Below, one piece after another: positions 32,334-41,733 of a stretch of DNA of 64,000 bases. The number at the start of each line of letters is the position of its first letter. Positions within the stretch are counted from its first letter, which is position 1. Under the pieces are notes generated by a model. It worked only from the letters and a program-made list of their open reading frames with translations, was not told the origin of the DNA and made no database searches. Location of the stretch: the NCBI GenBank assembly GCA_031382085.1, contig JANMYM010000063.1, positions 1-64,000 on the forward strand, in the 5' to 3' direction. This DNA is from UBA964 sp031382085. Lineage in GTDB: Bacteria; Pseudomonadota; Gammaproteobacteria; Steroidobacterales; Steroidobacteraceae. Both the position numbers and the translations under genes were made by a program.

Positions 32334-33389
32334 CTACCGATACCGCGCCTGCAGTTTCTCCAGCGCCTTCGACCCCGGCGACAGCCTGGCGAACGGCAGC
32401 TGATTCAGCGGCGTATCCGGTGTCTTGTTAGCCAGGTGGAACTCGCTCTCGGTCTCGCGCAGATGCAGCAGCCCCGTGAGGTATTCGTTTTTCGCCAGGT
32501 GATCCTGCACAAACTTGTACGATGAGACCGCGTCGGCAGGATCGAAATCCCTGGCGACCTTGCTGAGCACGATACGGCTGCCGTCATGCAACACGACCGG
32601 CATGCGCTCGCCTTCGCCGTACTCGGCCTTGATCTCGCGCTGGAACGGGATGAAATCAGCGTGCACGGCGGGCTCATAGTGCTCGCGCGTGAACTGGTAG
32701 CTCTTGGTCGAGCCTTCGTGATCGTTGAAGGTCACGCAGGGTGACAGCACATCGATCAGCGCAAAACCGCGGTATTTCATGCCAGCCTGGATCAGCGGCA
32801 CCAGTTGTTCCTTGTCGCCTGAAAAACTGCGTGCGACGAAGCCAGCGCCCAGCGTCATCGCCAGCAGCACGGGATCGATCGGCGACTGGGTGTTCACATC
32901 GCCCTTCTTCGCCTTGGTGCCGACGTCCGCAGAGGCCGAGAACTGGCCCTTCGTCAGGCCGTACACGCCGTTGTTCTCGATCAGGTACAGCATGTTGACG
33001 TTGCGGCGGATCGCATGACACATCTGGCCGAGTCCAATGGACAGTGAATCGCCGTCGCCCGAGACGCCGAGGTAGTAAAGATCTCTGTTAGCAGCGTTAG
33101 CTCCCATCGCAATGGACGGCATGCGGCCGTGCACCGAGTTAAAGCCATGGCCACCGTTGACAAAATACGCGGTGGTCTTGGATGAGCAGCCGATGCCGGA
33201 GAGCTTGACGACATTCTCGGGCCGCACGCTGATGCCCCAGCAGGCCTCGACGATGGCGGCGGTGATGGAATCGTGACCGCAGCCGGCGCACAGCGTGGAT
33301 AGCGCGCCTTCGTAGTCGCGGCGTGTCAGGCCCAGCTCATTCTTCGGCAGGCTGGGGTGAGCTACTTTGGGTTTCGGCAGAAAAGTCAT
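32334..33389 (-). CDS. 2-oxoacid:ferredoxin oxidoreductase, beta (TPP) subunit
   Basis: A 351-residue subunit. Iron-sulfur cysteines lie in LCAGCGHDS and SGIGCSSKT and in SPCVTFN. The thiamine diphosphate/Mg motif is GVSGDGDSLSIGLGQM ending at NNGVYGLTKGQFS. It binds TPP and one 4Fe-4S cluster and decarboxylates a 2-oxoacid, most likely 2-oxoglutarate, passing electrons to ferredoxin. It is last of three co-directional genes; the distance to the alpha gene is about 40 bases. Confidence 0.9.
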   Translation of the reverse strand: MTFLPKPKVAHPSLPKNELGLTRRDYEGALSTLCAGCGHDSITAAIVEACWGISVRPENVVKLSGIGCSSKTTAYFVNGGHGFNSVHGRMPSIAMGANAANRDLYYLGVSGDGDSLSIGLGQMCHAIRRNVNMLYLIENNGVYGLTKGQFSASADVGTKAKKGDVNTQSPIDPVLLAMTLGAGFVARSFSGDKEQLVPLIQAGMKYRGFALIDVLSPCVTFNDHEGSTKSYQFTREHYEPAVHADFIPFQREIKAEYGEGERMPVVLHDGSRIVLSKVARDFDPADAVSSYKFVQDHLAKNEYLTGLLHLRETESEFHLANKTPDTPLNQLPFARLSPGSKALEKLQARYR

Positions 33390-33431
33390 GAACTACTCCA
33401 GCAATCTTTTTCCAGCAGTCTTGTCAGCCGC

Positions 33432-35255
33432 TCAGGCCACGCCTGCGGCACGGGCCGGGCGCAACTCGGCGAGCACGCCATCGACGATAAACGTGGACGA
33501 CACCGGCAGGCCGCTGTAATGCAGCAGTGATTTCAGTTTCGATTTCTCGACCGCGGTCTCGAGCGTCAGCAGCGAGCGCAGCTGCGCATCGCGGTTCTGC
33601 TCGACCACGAACAAGGTCTCGTGCTCGGCAAGGAATTTCTCGACCTCGGCGCCAAAAGGGAAAGCGCGGATACGCAGGTAATCGAGCGTGACACCCTGCG
33701 TTTTCAGCAGATCCAGCGCTTCGTTGACGGCGCCGTCGCTGCTACCAATCGCGACCAGGCCAACGTCGGTCCTGCCGGACGAGCGCAGCACCGGCTTCGT
33801 CACCCACTGTTTCGCCGTCTCGAACTTTCTTGTCAGACGGTCGAGCACCAGCTGGTATTCAGCAGAATCTTCCGTGTAGGTGCCGAACTGCGTGTGCCCG
33901 GATCCGCGCGTGAAGTAAGCCCCTTTCGGATGAACTCCCGGAAAAGTGCGATACGGAATGCCATCGCCATCCTTGTCGACATAGCGATGGAATTTCTCCA
34001 TCTTCTCGAGATCTTCCTTGTTATAGACCTTGCCGCGATCGGGCTGGTAGTTATCGTCCCATTTGAGATCGCGACACATCCAGTCATTCATGCCGATGTC
34101 GAGATCGGAGAGCACCATCACCGGTGTCTGCAGGCGCTCAGCCAGATCGAAGGCCTGCACGGCCATGTAAAAACACTCTTCCGGGTTCGCCGGATACAAA
34201 CACACATGCTTGGTGTCGCCATGCGATGCGTAGGCGCAGGACATGATGTCGCACTGCTGGGTGCGGGTCGGCATGCCGGTCGACGGACCGACGCGCTGCA
34301 CGTCGAACACCACCGCCGGCACTTCCGCGTAATACGCCAGCCCCAGGAATTCACTCATCAGAGAAATGCCTGGGCCCGAGGTCGCGGTGAACGAACGTGC
34401 GCCATTCCAGCTCGCGCCCAAGGTCATACCAATGGCGGCAAGTTCGTCTTCGGCCTGGATGAAGGCGAAATTCGCGCGGCCGGTCTCGGGATCGATGCGC
34501 ATCCTGTCGGCAAAGGACTTGAAGGCGTCCATCAGCGAGGTCGACGGCGTGATCGGATACCAGGCGGCGACCGTTGCGCCAGCGTACACCGCGCCGAGAC
34601 CGGCGGCGGTATTGCCATCGATCAGGATGTGACCCGCGGTCTTGTCCATCTTCTCGACACGCAGCGGCAGGGGGGAGCTGACGTTAGCTTTCGTATAATC
34701 GTAGCCAAGGCCGATGGCCTTCATGTTGGAATCGACAAGCTGCGGCTTCTTGGCGTAGGTCTCCGCCAGCAATTCGCGGATCTTCGCAAGATCGAGGTCC
34801 ATCAGCGCAGCGAGTACGCCGGCATAGCAGATGTTCTTCATCAGGATGCGCGTGCGCACGCCGTTGAAGTTTTCATTGCACATGCGCGCCAGCGGCACCC
34901 CGATGACCGTGATGTCGTCCCGTGCCAGCAGCGCCGGACGCGGCCAGGTGCTGTCGTAAATGAGATAGCCGCCGCTTGCGACTTCCCTGACGTCCTTGGC
35001 GTAGGTCTCGGCATTCATCGCGACCATGATGTCGACTTTGCCGGAGCGCGCGACGTAGCCGTCCTTCGACAGGCGGATTTCGTACCAGGTTGGCAGGCCC
35101 TGGATGTTGGACGGGAAGTAGTTCTTGCCCATCACCGGGATGCCGGCCCGGAAAATCGATTTCATCAGCAGCGTGTTAGCACTGGCCGAGCCCGTGCCGT
35201 TCACGGTGGCGATCTTGATGGCGAAGTCGTTGATGCGCGAGGGTGCGGCGGACAT
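33432..35255 (-). CDS. 2-oxoacid:ferredoxin oxidoreductase, fused gamma-alpha subunit
   Basis: A 607-residue protein starting at MSAAPSRINDFAI. Residues ~1-200 form the gamma domain (VNGTGSASANTLLMKSIFRA, GKVDIMVAMNAET), and ~220-600 the alpha domain (WYPITPSTSLMDAF, QAEDELAAIGMTLGASWNGA, TATSGPGISLMSEFLG). The fusion of gamma and alpha is typical of KorA-type enzymes. With the beta subunit it forms the reversible CoA-acylating complex. Only five bases separate it from the NAD(P)H-type gene upstream. Confidence 0.9.
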   Translation of the reverse strand: MSAAPSRINDFAIKIATVNGTGSASANTLLMKSIFRAGIPVMGKNYFPSNIQGLPTWYEIRLSKDGYVARSGKVDIMVAMNAETYAKDVREVASGGYLIYDSTWPRPALLARDDITVIGVPLARMCNENFNGVRTRILMKNICYAGVLAALMDLDLAKIRELLAETYAKKPQLVDSNMKAIGLGYDYTKANVSSPLPLRVEKMDKTAGHILIDGNTAAGLGAVYAGATVAAWYPITPSTSLMDAFKSFADRMRIDPETGRANFAFIQAEDELAAIGMTLGASWNGARSFTATSGPGISLMSEFLGLAYYAEVPAVVFDVQRVGPSTGMPTRTQQCDIMSCAYASHGDTKHVCLYPANPEECFYMAVQAFDLAERLQTPVMVLSDLDIGMNDWMCRDLKWDDNYQPDRGKVYNKEDLEKMEKFHRYVDKDGDGIPYRTFPGVHPKGAYFTRGSGHTQFGTYTEDSAEYQLVLDRLTRKFETAKQWVTKPVLRSSGRTDVGLVAIGSSDGAVNEALDLLKTQGVTLDYLRIRAFPFGAEVEKFLAEHETLFVVEQNRDAQLRSLLTLETAVEKSKLKSLLHYSGLPVSSTFIVDGVLAELRPARAAGVA

Positions 35256-35260
35256 GTTTG

Positions 35261-37051
35261 TTAGCCTCTCACTTGGTCGGCCGCCAGCGGCCACTGGACC
35301 GTGCCCTTCTGCATGTCCCAGGCATAAGTCGGGCAGCGCTCGGCACAGAGCCCGCAGTGCACGCACAGGTCCTCGTCCTTCACCATGACGCGACCGGTGT
35401 GTTTCAGCGGCCCTGAGACATACAGCGCCTGCGTGGTATTCGCAGCCGGTGCCTTGAGCCGTTTGCGTAGTTCATCTTCCGGTCCGTCGGCCGCGATCGT
35501 CAGGCAATCGACCGGACAGATATCGATGCAGGCGTCGCATTCGATACAGAGCTTGGTCTCGAACACCGTCTGCACATCGCAGTTGAGACAGCGCTGTACT
35601 TCTTCGACAAATTCCTTTTCGGTGAAGCCGAGCTCGACTTCGATGTTGATTTTCTTGAAGCGTTCCTTGAGCGACACATGCGGCATCAGCCGCCGCTCCT
35701 TCGGGTTGTAGTCGTTAGCATACGACCACTCGTGCATGCCCATTTTCTGCGACACGAGATTCATGCCGGGCGGCATGCGCTCAGTCACCGGCTTGTCCTG
35801 GCAGCGCAGGTGAATCGAGATAGCCGCCTGGTGCGCGTGCTCGACCGCCCAGATGATGTTCTTCGGGCCGAATGCCGCGTCGCCGCCGAAGAACACGCCC
35901 TTGCGCGTCGACTCAAACGTGACTGCATCGACTTTGGGCACATCCCATTTGTCGAATTCGATACCGACATCCCGCTCCACCCAGGGGAAGGAATTCTCCT
36001 GCCCGATTGCGAGGATCACGTCATCGGCGGGATAAAACTGCTCGCCCGTGATGCGCTCGGACTTGATGCGGCCCTTGGCATCGACGTCATATTCCATGAC
36101 ATCGAACAGCATGCCCTTCAATTTGCCATTTTCGAGCACGAAGGATTTCGGCGAACGATTGATGACGATCTCGACGTGCTCTTCCTCGGCATCCTCGAGT
36201 TCCCATTCGGAAGCCTTGAAGAAGCCGCGCGGCTTGCGCGCCATGACCTTGACGTTGCTGGCGCCGAGGCGCAGCGAACTGCGGCAGCAATCCATTGCAG
36301 TGTTGCCGACACCGATGATCAGAACATTCCTGCCGACCTTGTCGACATGCCCGAAGGCGATCGACTCCAGCCACGCGATGCCGATGTGGATGTTAGCGTC
36401 GGCTTCCTTGCGGCCGGGCAGCGAGAGCTCCTTGCCCTTGGGCGCGCCGGTGCCGACGAACACGGCGTCGTAGCCCCCCTGGTCGAGCAGCTCACGCATG
36501 CTCTTGATCGGGTGATTGAGCTTGAGATCCGCGCCCATGTTGACGATATCGTAGATCTCCTCGTTCAGTACTTCATGCGGCAGTCGAAACGCCGGGATAT
36601 TGGTGCGCATCAGGCCACCGGGCTCGCCGTACTGCTCGAAAATCGTAACGTCATAACCTAACGGCAGCAGGTCGTTCGCCACGCCGAGCGAGGCGCAGCC
36701 GGCGCCGATCAGCGCAATCTTCTTGCCGTTCTTCTGCGCCGGTGCCTTGGGCAGCAGCAACTTGTAATCGTCGTCCTTGTGGTCCGCGGCGACGCGTTTC
36801 AGACGGCAGATCGCGACCGGCTTTTTCTCGACCCGGCCGCGGCGGCAGGCGGGCTCACAGGGCCGGTCGCAGACGCGCCCGAGGATCCCGGGGAACACGT
36901 TGGATTTGCGGTTGACCATGTAGGCGTCGGTAAAACGCCCCTGCGCGATGAGCCGGATGTACTCCGGGACATCGGTGTGGGCCGGACAGGCCCACTGGCA
37001 ATCAACGACTTTGTGGAAATAGTTCGGGTCGGCGGTGTTGGTTTCGGTCAT
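35261..37051 (-). CDS. FAD-dependent NAD(P)H:ferredoxin-type oxidoreductase with Fe-S domains
   Basis: A 596-residue protein. N-terminal cysteines (CQWACPAHTDVPEYIR; CDRPCEPACRRGR) match the Fer4_20 domain of the GltD family. The centre has FAD and NAD(P) motifs (ALIGAGCASLGVANDL, LIIGVGNTAMDCCRSSLRLG, then GVFFGGDAAFGPKNI). The C terminus holds two 4Fe-4S sets (CIECDACIDICPVDC; CVHCGLCAERCPTY). It is the likely electron partner linking ferredoxin to NAD(P) for the downstream oxidoreductase, as KorC does in denitrifying aromatic degraders. Confidence 0.85.
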   Translation of the reverse strand: MTETNTADPNYFHKVVDCQWACPAHTDVPEYIRLIAQGRFTDAYMVNRKSNVFPGILGRVCDRPCEPACRRGRVEKKPVAICRLKRVAADHKDDDYKLLLPKAPAQKNGKKIALIGAGCASLGVANDLLPLGYDVTIFEQYGEPGGLMRTNIPAFRLPHEVLNEEIYDIVNMGADLKLNHPIKSMRELLDQGGYDAVFVGTGAPKGKELSLPGRKEADANIHIGIAWLESIAFGHVDKVGRNVLIIGVGNTAMDCCRSSLRLGASNVKVMARKPRGFFKASEWELEDAEEEHVEIVINRSPKSFVLENGKLKGMLFDVMEYDVDAKGRIKSERITGEQFYPADDVILAIGQENSFPWVERDVGIEFDKWDVPKVDAVTFESTRKGVFFGGDAAFGPKNIIWAVEHAHQAAISIHLRCQDKPVTERMPPGMNLVSQKMGMHEWSYANDYNPKERRLMPHVSLKERFKKINIEVELGFTEKEFVEEVQRCLNCDVQTVFETKLCIECDACIDICPVDCLTIAADGPEDELRKRLKAPAANTTQALYVSGPLKHTGRVMVKDEDLCVHCGLCAERCPTYAWDMQKGTVQWPLAADQVRG

Positions 37052-37142
37052 CGGTATCGTCAGTGGTCTAAACCTAGAAGTGTAGCGGCCCCCGGGGAAA
37101 AGTCACGGTGCGGACCGGCCTGTCAGCGGGCAGAATCACTGG

Positions 37143-37502
37143 ATGGAGAACCAGAGTCAAAACATCACGCCGACCGAGATTCGGGCCCGCTCCACTAGCC
37201 GGCTGTTGGTCGTCAGTTTTGCCGACGGCCGGTCGTTTGAGCTGCCGTTTGAGTACCTGCGGACGCACTCCCCGTCGGCCGAGGTCAAGGGTCATGGTCC
37301 CGGCCAGGAAACCCTGGTGCTCGGCAAGGAAAACGTGGGAGTGAAGGCCGTCGAACAGGTCGGCCAGTACGCGGTGCGGATCGTTTTCGATGACGGGCAT
37401 GACACCGGCCTGTTTTCCTGGCGCTACCTGCGCGAACTGGGTGAACAGCAGGCGCCGAACTGGGAAAGATATCTGGCAAGAGTTGCCCGCGCGGGGAAAT
37501 AG
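37143..37502 (+). CDS. DUF971 family protein
   Basis: A 119-residue protein matching the DUF971/GBBH-like N-terminal domain: ITPTEIRARSTSRLLVVSFA, LPFEYLRTHSPSAEVKGHG, then YAVRIVFDDGHDTGLFSWRY and LREL. In larger proteins this domain holds a zinc site; the stand-alone form is linked to iron-sulfur or cofactor functions in some genomes without proof. It is divergent from the oxidoreductase operon. Confidence 0.85.
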   Translation: MENQSQNITPTEIRARSTSRLLVVSFADGRSFELPFEYLRTHSPSAEVKGHGPGQETLVLGKENVGVKAVEQVGQYAVRIVFDDGHDTGLFSWRYLRELGEQQAPNWERYLARVARAGK

Positions 37503-37504
37503 CC

Positions 37505-37906
37505 GTGGCCGAGCCCAAAACCCGACCTAACAAAGATGTCAATGTGGCCGAGTTCATCGCGGCCGTGCCCGACGACGGCAAACGCACGGACTGCAAGGCG
37601 CTCGTCAAGCTGATGCAGGCTGCCACCGGCTGCAAACCAGTCATGTGGGGCACAGGAATCGTTGGCTTCGGAAACAAGCCCATCAGGTATGCCAACGGCA
37701 CGGAGCTCGACTGGCCGGCGATTGCCTTTGCACCGCGCAAGAACGACCTGACGATCTACGTCATGCCTGGGTTCGACAAACTCGGACCTCTGCTGGAGAA
37801 GCTCGGCAAGCATAAGACCGCCAAGGTTTGCCTTTACATCAAGCGTCTGGCGGACGTCGACCTGGCGGTCTTGCGGAAAATTATCGACCGCAGTTGTAAG
37901 CACTAA
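37505..37906 (+). CDS. DUF1801 family protein
   Basis: A 133-residue protein starting with GTG three bases after the DUF971 stop. It has the DUF1801/YdhG pattern: FIAAVPDDGKRTDCKALVKL, PVMWGTGIVGFGN and the C-terminal HKTAKVCLYIKRLADVDLAV. Function unknown. A strong bidirectional terminator follows directly. Confidence 0.85.
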   Translation: MAEPKTRPNKDVNVAEFIAAVPDDGKRTDCKALVKLMQAATGCKPVMWGTGIVGFGNKPIRYANGTELDWPAIAFAPRKNDLTIYVMPGFDKLGPLLEKLGKHKTAKVCLYIKRLADVDLAVLRKIIDRSCKH

Positions 37907-37912
37907 AAAAAA

Positions 37913-37934
37913 GCCCGGGCGCCGCCGCCCGGGC
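37913..37934. terminator. Bidirectional intrinsic terminator
   Basis: GCCCGGGC-GCCGCC-GCCCGGGC forms an 8-bp GC stem, preceded on the plus strand by eight A residues (so eight T on the minus strand) and followed by CTTTGT. It serves the convergent DUF1801 and TonB-receptor genes. Confidence 0.85.
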
Positions 37935-37961
37935 CTTTGTATCAGGCAATGGCTATTGCGA

Positions 37962-40202
37962 TTACCGTTTGTACTTCAGGGTCACCATGATCTCGGCCGG
38001 CGGCAACATCAGATAACCACCGAGGAAGCCGCGGCTGCCGACATAGATTTTCTTGTCGTTAGCCACGTTCTTGCCGGTCGCGCGCAGTTCCAGGTGATCG
38101 CCAAGATCCACGCCGATGAACGCGTTGAAGCGATCATAGCCGGTAATGACGAAGTCGTTGGTCGCCGCGGTGATGTAGTCATCGGTGCGATACCAGTCGC
38201 CGCCAAAGCGCAAGGCATTGCCGTCGCCAAACGGCCGTCGGTAATCGAAGCCCACCGCGATGGTGTAGTCCGGCAGCTGCGGCGGTTCGGCCTTCACGCC
38301 GAGACGATTGTTGTTCACGAACAGCGGCAGGCGCGGCAAGGATGCAACCGCAGGCGCGCTGGTCGCGTTCAGACTGTCGTACTTGCCGTTGAGGAACGAG
38401 GCATTCATGAAGAATGTCAGGTTGTTGGTCGCCACAAAGGTGGACTCGAGCTCCAGGCCTTGAATCGTGGCTGTTCCCGAGTTCTGCACCGGGAAAGATG
38501 CCGTGCCGGTCATCGGATCGATGACCGTTGCGTTCAAGGTCAGGTCCTTGACCTTGGCCAGGAAGTAGTTGGCGTTGAAACGCAGCTTGTTATTCAGCGT
38601 GTCCATCTTCGCGCCGATTTCGTAGGTCCAGTTCGACTCCGGGCCGTATGCCGACTTGGCATCTTCCGCGCTGGTAATCGCGATGCCGTTATAACCGCCG
38701 GACTTGAAGCCACGCGCCGCCGAGAAGTACAGCAGCATGCTGTCGAACGCGTCGCTGTTCACTTTATAATCCAGGCCGAACTTCGGCGTCAATTCGGTGT
38801 AGGTGTTGCGCAGCGCGACCGCCGTGGCCGGAATCGGCGCAAACAGCGCCTGCCATCGCAGGTTGAAGGCTTTCTTGTCCTGCGTCCAGCGCGCACCTAA
38901 CGTTGCCTTCAGGGCATCGTTGAACTGGTACGAACCCTGGCCAAATACCGACACGGACTTCGTGGTTGTACTCTCCGTGTTCGATGACACGGGGCCGACA
39001 TTGAAGAACGAGCGCGTGATATTCCAGCCGAAGTCCTGCGAGCCCTTCTCGTCGAACCAATAGACGCCAGCCAGATAATCGAGCTTGTCGCCCATCGCCT
39101 TGCCACTGACCTGCAGTTCTTCGGAGTACTGCCGCGCTCTCGGATTGGACGCGCCCAGCACCTGGCTTTCACCGCTGAAATCGGTGCTGAAAAAGTCCGC
39201 CGTCTTCACGTAGCCGGTGATGGAACGGATGGTATAGGCACCCATGTCCCAGGACAGGTTGGCCGACATGATGGTCTGTGTGGTGTCGCCGCGCGGATTC
39301 TTGCCCAGGATCGAAGGCGAGCGCGTGCCGTACACCGTGCGATTTGCGTAATCGCCGTTAGGCAATACGACGTTGTCGGACGTATATCGCTGGTTGGCCG
39401 GAACGGACGGAGAGATGCCGGGCAGCAGCTGCAGCGATTCGTTGCTGCTATCCGCGTACGACAGGGAAAACACGGCATCGAAATTTTCGCTGCCGAAGTA
39501 ATGCAGCTTGGCGCGGCCAGCCACATTCTTTTCATCGCCGACGTGCTCGCCAGTGATAACGTTAGTGACCTGCCCGCTCCTGTGGTTTGTCTGGACTGAC
39601 AACGAAGCAGCCCAGTTGTCGTAGATCTTGTCGCCGACGCTGAGGCTGGCAATGTACTGGCCCCAGTTGCCGACGCCGACTTTGGTGTCGAACCAGGCGT
39701 TGTCGGCGTTAGGCGTGCGCGACACGAACTTGATGGCGCCCGCCAGCGTGTTGCGGCCGTACAGCGTGCCCTGCGGACCGCGCAGCACTTCTACGCGCTC
39801 TATGTCGGACAAGGTGATGTTGTTGCCGTTGAGTCGCGCCAGGTAAACATCGTCGACATAAATGCCGAACGGCGACTCGGCGACCACCAGTGACGCGTCC
39901 TGCTGCAACGAGCCGCGCAGCGAAGGCGAGATGTTGGTCGGTGAGGTGATGTTGTTGCTCATGCGCAGGCTGGGCACGTAACGCTGCAAATCGCGTGCTT
40001 CCGTGACCTGGCGCTGCTCCAGCGCCGTTTCACTCAACGCCGTCACCGAAATCGGGACTGTCTGTAGCGAGGCTTCCCTGCGCTCAGCGGTGACTGTAAC
40101 TTCTTCCAGCACGCCGTCGCCGCCCTTGCCCGATTGCGCCATGACGGCACCCGGCAGCAAAGCCAGACCTGACGCGAATGCCAACCAATTCTTGCGTTCC
40201 AT
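37962..40202 (-). CDS. TonB-dependent outer-membrane receptor
   Basis: A 746-residue receptor with a signal peptide (to about residue 22). The TonB-box/plug region reads EEVTVTAERREASLQTVPIS, with RVEVLRGPQGTLYGRNTLAG in the plug, typical of the large receptor families of sphingomonad- and Steroidobacter-like bacteria. The last residues VTLKYKR give the terminal strand that BAM recognises. No neighbouring gene points to the substrate. About 170 bases of AT-richer sequence separate it from ubiE, which is divergent. Confidence 0.9.
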   Translation of the reverse strand: MERKNWLAFASGLALLPGAVMAQSGKGGDGVLEEVTVTAERREASLQTVPISVTALSETALEQRQVTEARDLQRYVPSLRMSNNITSPTNISPSLRGSLQQDASLVVAESPFGIYVDDVYLARLNGNNITLSDIERVEVLRGPQGTLYGRNTLAGAIKFVSRTPNADNAWFDTKVGVGNWGQYIASLSVGDKIYDNWAASLSVQTNHRSGQVTNVITGEHVGDEKNVAGRAKLHYFGSENFDAVFSLSYADSSNESLQLLPGISPSVPANQRYTSDNVVLPNGDYANRTVYGTRSPSILGKNPRGDTTQTIMSANLSWDMGAYTIRSITGYVKTADFFSTDFSGESQVLGASNPRARQYSEELQVSGKAMGDKLDYLAGVYWFDEKGSQDFGWNITRSFFNVGPVSSNTESTTTKSVSVFGQGSYQFNDALKATLGARWTQDKKAFNLRWQALFAPIPATAVALRNTYTELTPKFGLDYKVNSDAFDSMLLYFSAARGFKSGGYNGIAITSAEDAKSAYGPESNWTYEIGAKMDTLNNKLRFNANYFLAKVKDLTLNATVIDPMTGTASFPVQNSGTATIQGLELESTFVATNNLTFFMNASFLNGKYDSLNATSAPAVASLPRLPLFVNNNRLGVKAEPPQLPDYTIAVGFDYRRPFGDGNALRFGGDWYRTDDYITAATNDFVITGYDRFNAFIGVDLGDHLELRATGKNVANDKKIYVGSRGFLGGYLMLPPAEIMVTLKYKR

Positions 40203-40374
40203 TGCGTAAACCCTCGTTAAATGTCCGAATGCGCGGCTGCGCCCGACCGGCGCGAAAACTAACCTAATCCGCAGCTGTTAAGGTAGCTCCCCTAGTTTAT
40301 CTCCTCGGAGCGGTCATCGTATGTCGCGTAGATACAACAAACGTTAGAATGATCGACGTAAAACAGGCCTCCAC

Positions 40375-41133
40375 GTGACCCACCCCTCCGACAAATCCAG
40401 CGCCGATTTCGGCTACGAAAAAGTCCCCCGCGACGAGAAACAGAGCCGCGTCCGGGGTGTTTTTGATTCCGTGGCCGGCAACTACGACCTGATGAACGAC
40501 CTGATGTCCGCGGGACTGCACCGGGCCTGGAAGGCATTTACCCTGTCACTGACGAACCTGCGTCCAGGCCAGCTGGCGCTGGATGTAGCCGCAGGCACGG
40601 GCGACCTGGCCCTCGGCATGAGCAAGCAGGTGGGCGAACGCGGCCTGGTCGTACTGTCCGACATCAACGCTGAAATGTTAGGCCGGGGGCGCGACCGCCT
40701 GATCGACACGGGCGTGCTGCGCGGCGTGGACTTCGTGCTGGCTAACGCCGAGAAATTGCCGTTCGCGCCCGGGACATTTGACTGCGTGACCATCGGTTTC
40801 GGTCTGCGCAATGTCACCGACAAACCCGCAGCACTGGCAGCCATGCATTCTGTTCTGAAACCCGGCGGGCAGCTGCTGGTGCTGGAATTTTCAAAACCAA
40901 CCTCGCCGCTGTTGTCGAAAATCTATGATGGCTATTCGTTCGGGATCCTGCCGCGGCTTGGCAAGCTGGTGGCGCGCAACGAGGATTCGTACCGTTACCT
41001 GGCCGAGTCCATCCGCATGCATCCAGACCAGGACACTTTGTTAGGTATGATGCGCGGGGCGGGACTCGCGGACTGCCGCTATCACAACCTCGCCGGCGGC
41101 ATCGTGGCGGTGCACCGTGGCTATCGACACTGA
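40375..41133 (+). CDS. ubiE: Ubiquinone/menaquinone methyltransferase UbiE
   Basis: A 252-residue SAM-dependent methyltransferase: motif I LALDVAAGTGDLALGM, plus the family stretches VFDSVAGNYDLMNDLMSAG and GFGLRNVTDKPAAL, which are diagnostic of UbiE. It carries out the C-methylation step in ubiquinone synthesis. GTG is the likely start. It leads the ubiE-ubiJ-ubiB cluster; about ten bases separate it from ubiJ. Confidence 0.95.
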   Translation: MTHPSDKSSADFGYEKVPRDEKQSRVRGVFDSVAGNYDLMNDLMSAGLHRAWKAFTLSLTNLRPGQLALDVAAGTGDLALGMSKQVGERGLVVLSDINAEMLGRGRDRLIDTGVLRGVDFVLANAEKLPFAPGTFDCVTIGFGLRNVTDKPAALAAMHSVLKPGGQLLVLEFSKPTSPLLSKIYDGYSFGILPRLGKLVARNEDSYRYLAESIRMHPDQDTLLGMMRGAGLADCRYHNLAGGIVAVHRGYRH

Positions 41134-41142
41134 GCGCCAGTC

Positions 41143-41733
41143 ATGATTACCGAGATATTGGAAAATATGCTGAACCGCAATCTCGCCGTGTCGCCGGCGG
41201 CGCGCGAACTCTGTGCGGCGCTGCGCGGCCGGCGCCTGGCGATCTACGCCGAGTCGGTCGGCTACGACGTGGCGGTCGAGTCGGTCGGTGATTCTCTGAA
41301 ACTCATGCGGCCGGCGCCGGACGAGTCGGCCGTGCAGGTGCGCGGCACCCCGCTCAGTTTGTTAGCTCTGGCGGGCGCGGAACCCGACAATGTGATCCGC
41401 CGTGGCGCTGTCCGTATCGACGGCGACGCGGAAGTCGCGCAGCAATACCAGAAACTGCTGCAGCTGCTGCGCCCCGACTTTGTCGAGGAGTTGTCGCGAC
41501 TGATCGGCGACGTGCCGGCGCACCGCGTGTCTGGGCTCGCGCAGGCTGCCGCCAGCTATGGGCGCCAAGTGGCGGCGACCGCCTTGCAGAACACGGTCGA
41601 TTATCTGGCGCACGAAAAAGGCGCGCTGGTGCCGCGGGCGGAAGCCGAAGCGCTGTTCCGTGATATCGAACAATTGCGGGACGACGCGGCACGCCTCGCA
41701 TCGCGCCTGACGCAACTGGAATCGCCACCGTGA
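41143..41733 (+). CDS. ubiJ: Ubiquinone biosynthesis accessory factor UbiJ
   Basis: A 196-residue protein with an N-terminal SCP2-like lipid-binding domain (LKLMRPAPDESAVQVRGTPL, VRIDGDAEVAQQYQKLL) and a C-terminal helical segment ending in a coiled stretch (AEALFRDIEQLRDDAARLAS). UbiJ binds ubiquinone intermediates and organises the Ubi complex with UbiK. Its position between ubiE and ubiB fixes the identity. The stop overlaps the GTG of ubiB (GTGA). Confidence 0.9.
   Translation: MITEILENMLNRNLAVSPAARELCAALRGRRLAIYAESVGYDVAVESVGDSLKLMRPAPDESAVQVRGTPLSLLALAGAEPDNVIRRGAVRIDGDAEVAQQYQKLLQLLRPDFVEELSRLIGDVPAHRVSGLAQAAASYGRQVAATALQNTVDYLAHEKGALVPRAEAEALFRDIEQLRDDAARLASRLTQLESPP

Noticed and set aside
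33621..35264. A 547-codon plus-strand open frame
   Set aside because: It lies antisense to the well-supported gamma-alpha oxidoreductase gene and has no family-like sequence. High GC content makes such shadows long.
35678..36661. A 327-codon plus-strand open frame
   Set aside because: It is antisense to the flavoprotein gene of the oxidoreductase operon, whose cofactor motifs are intact.
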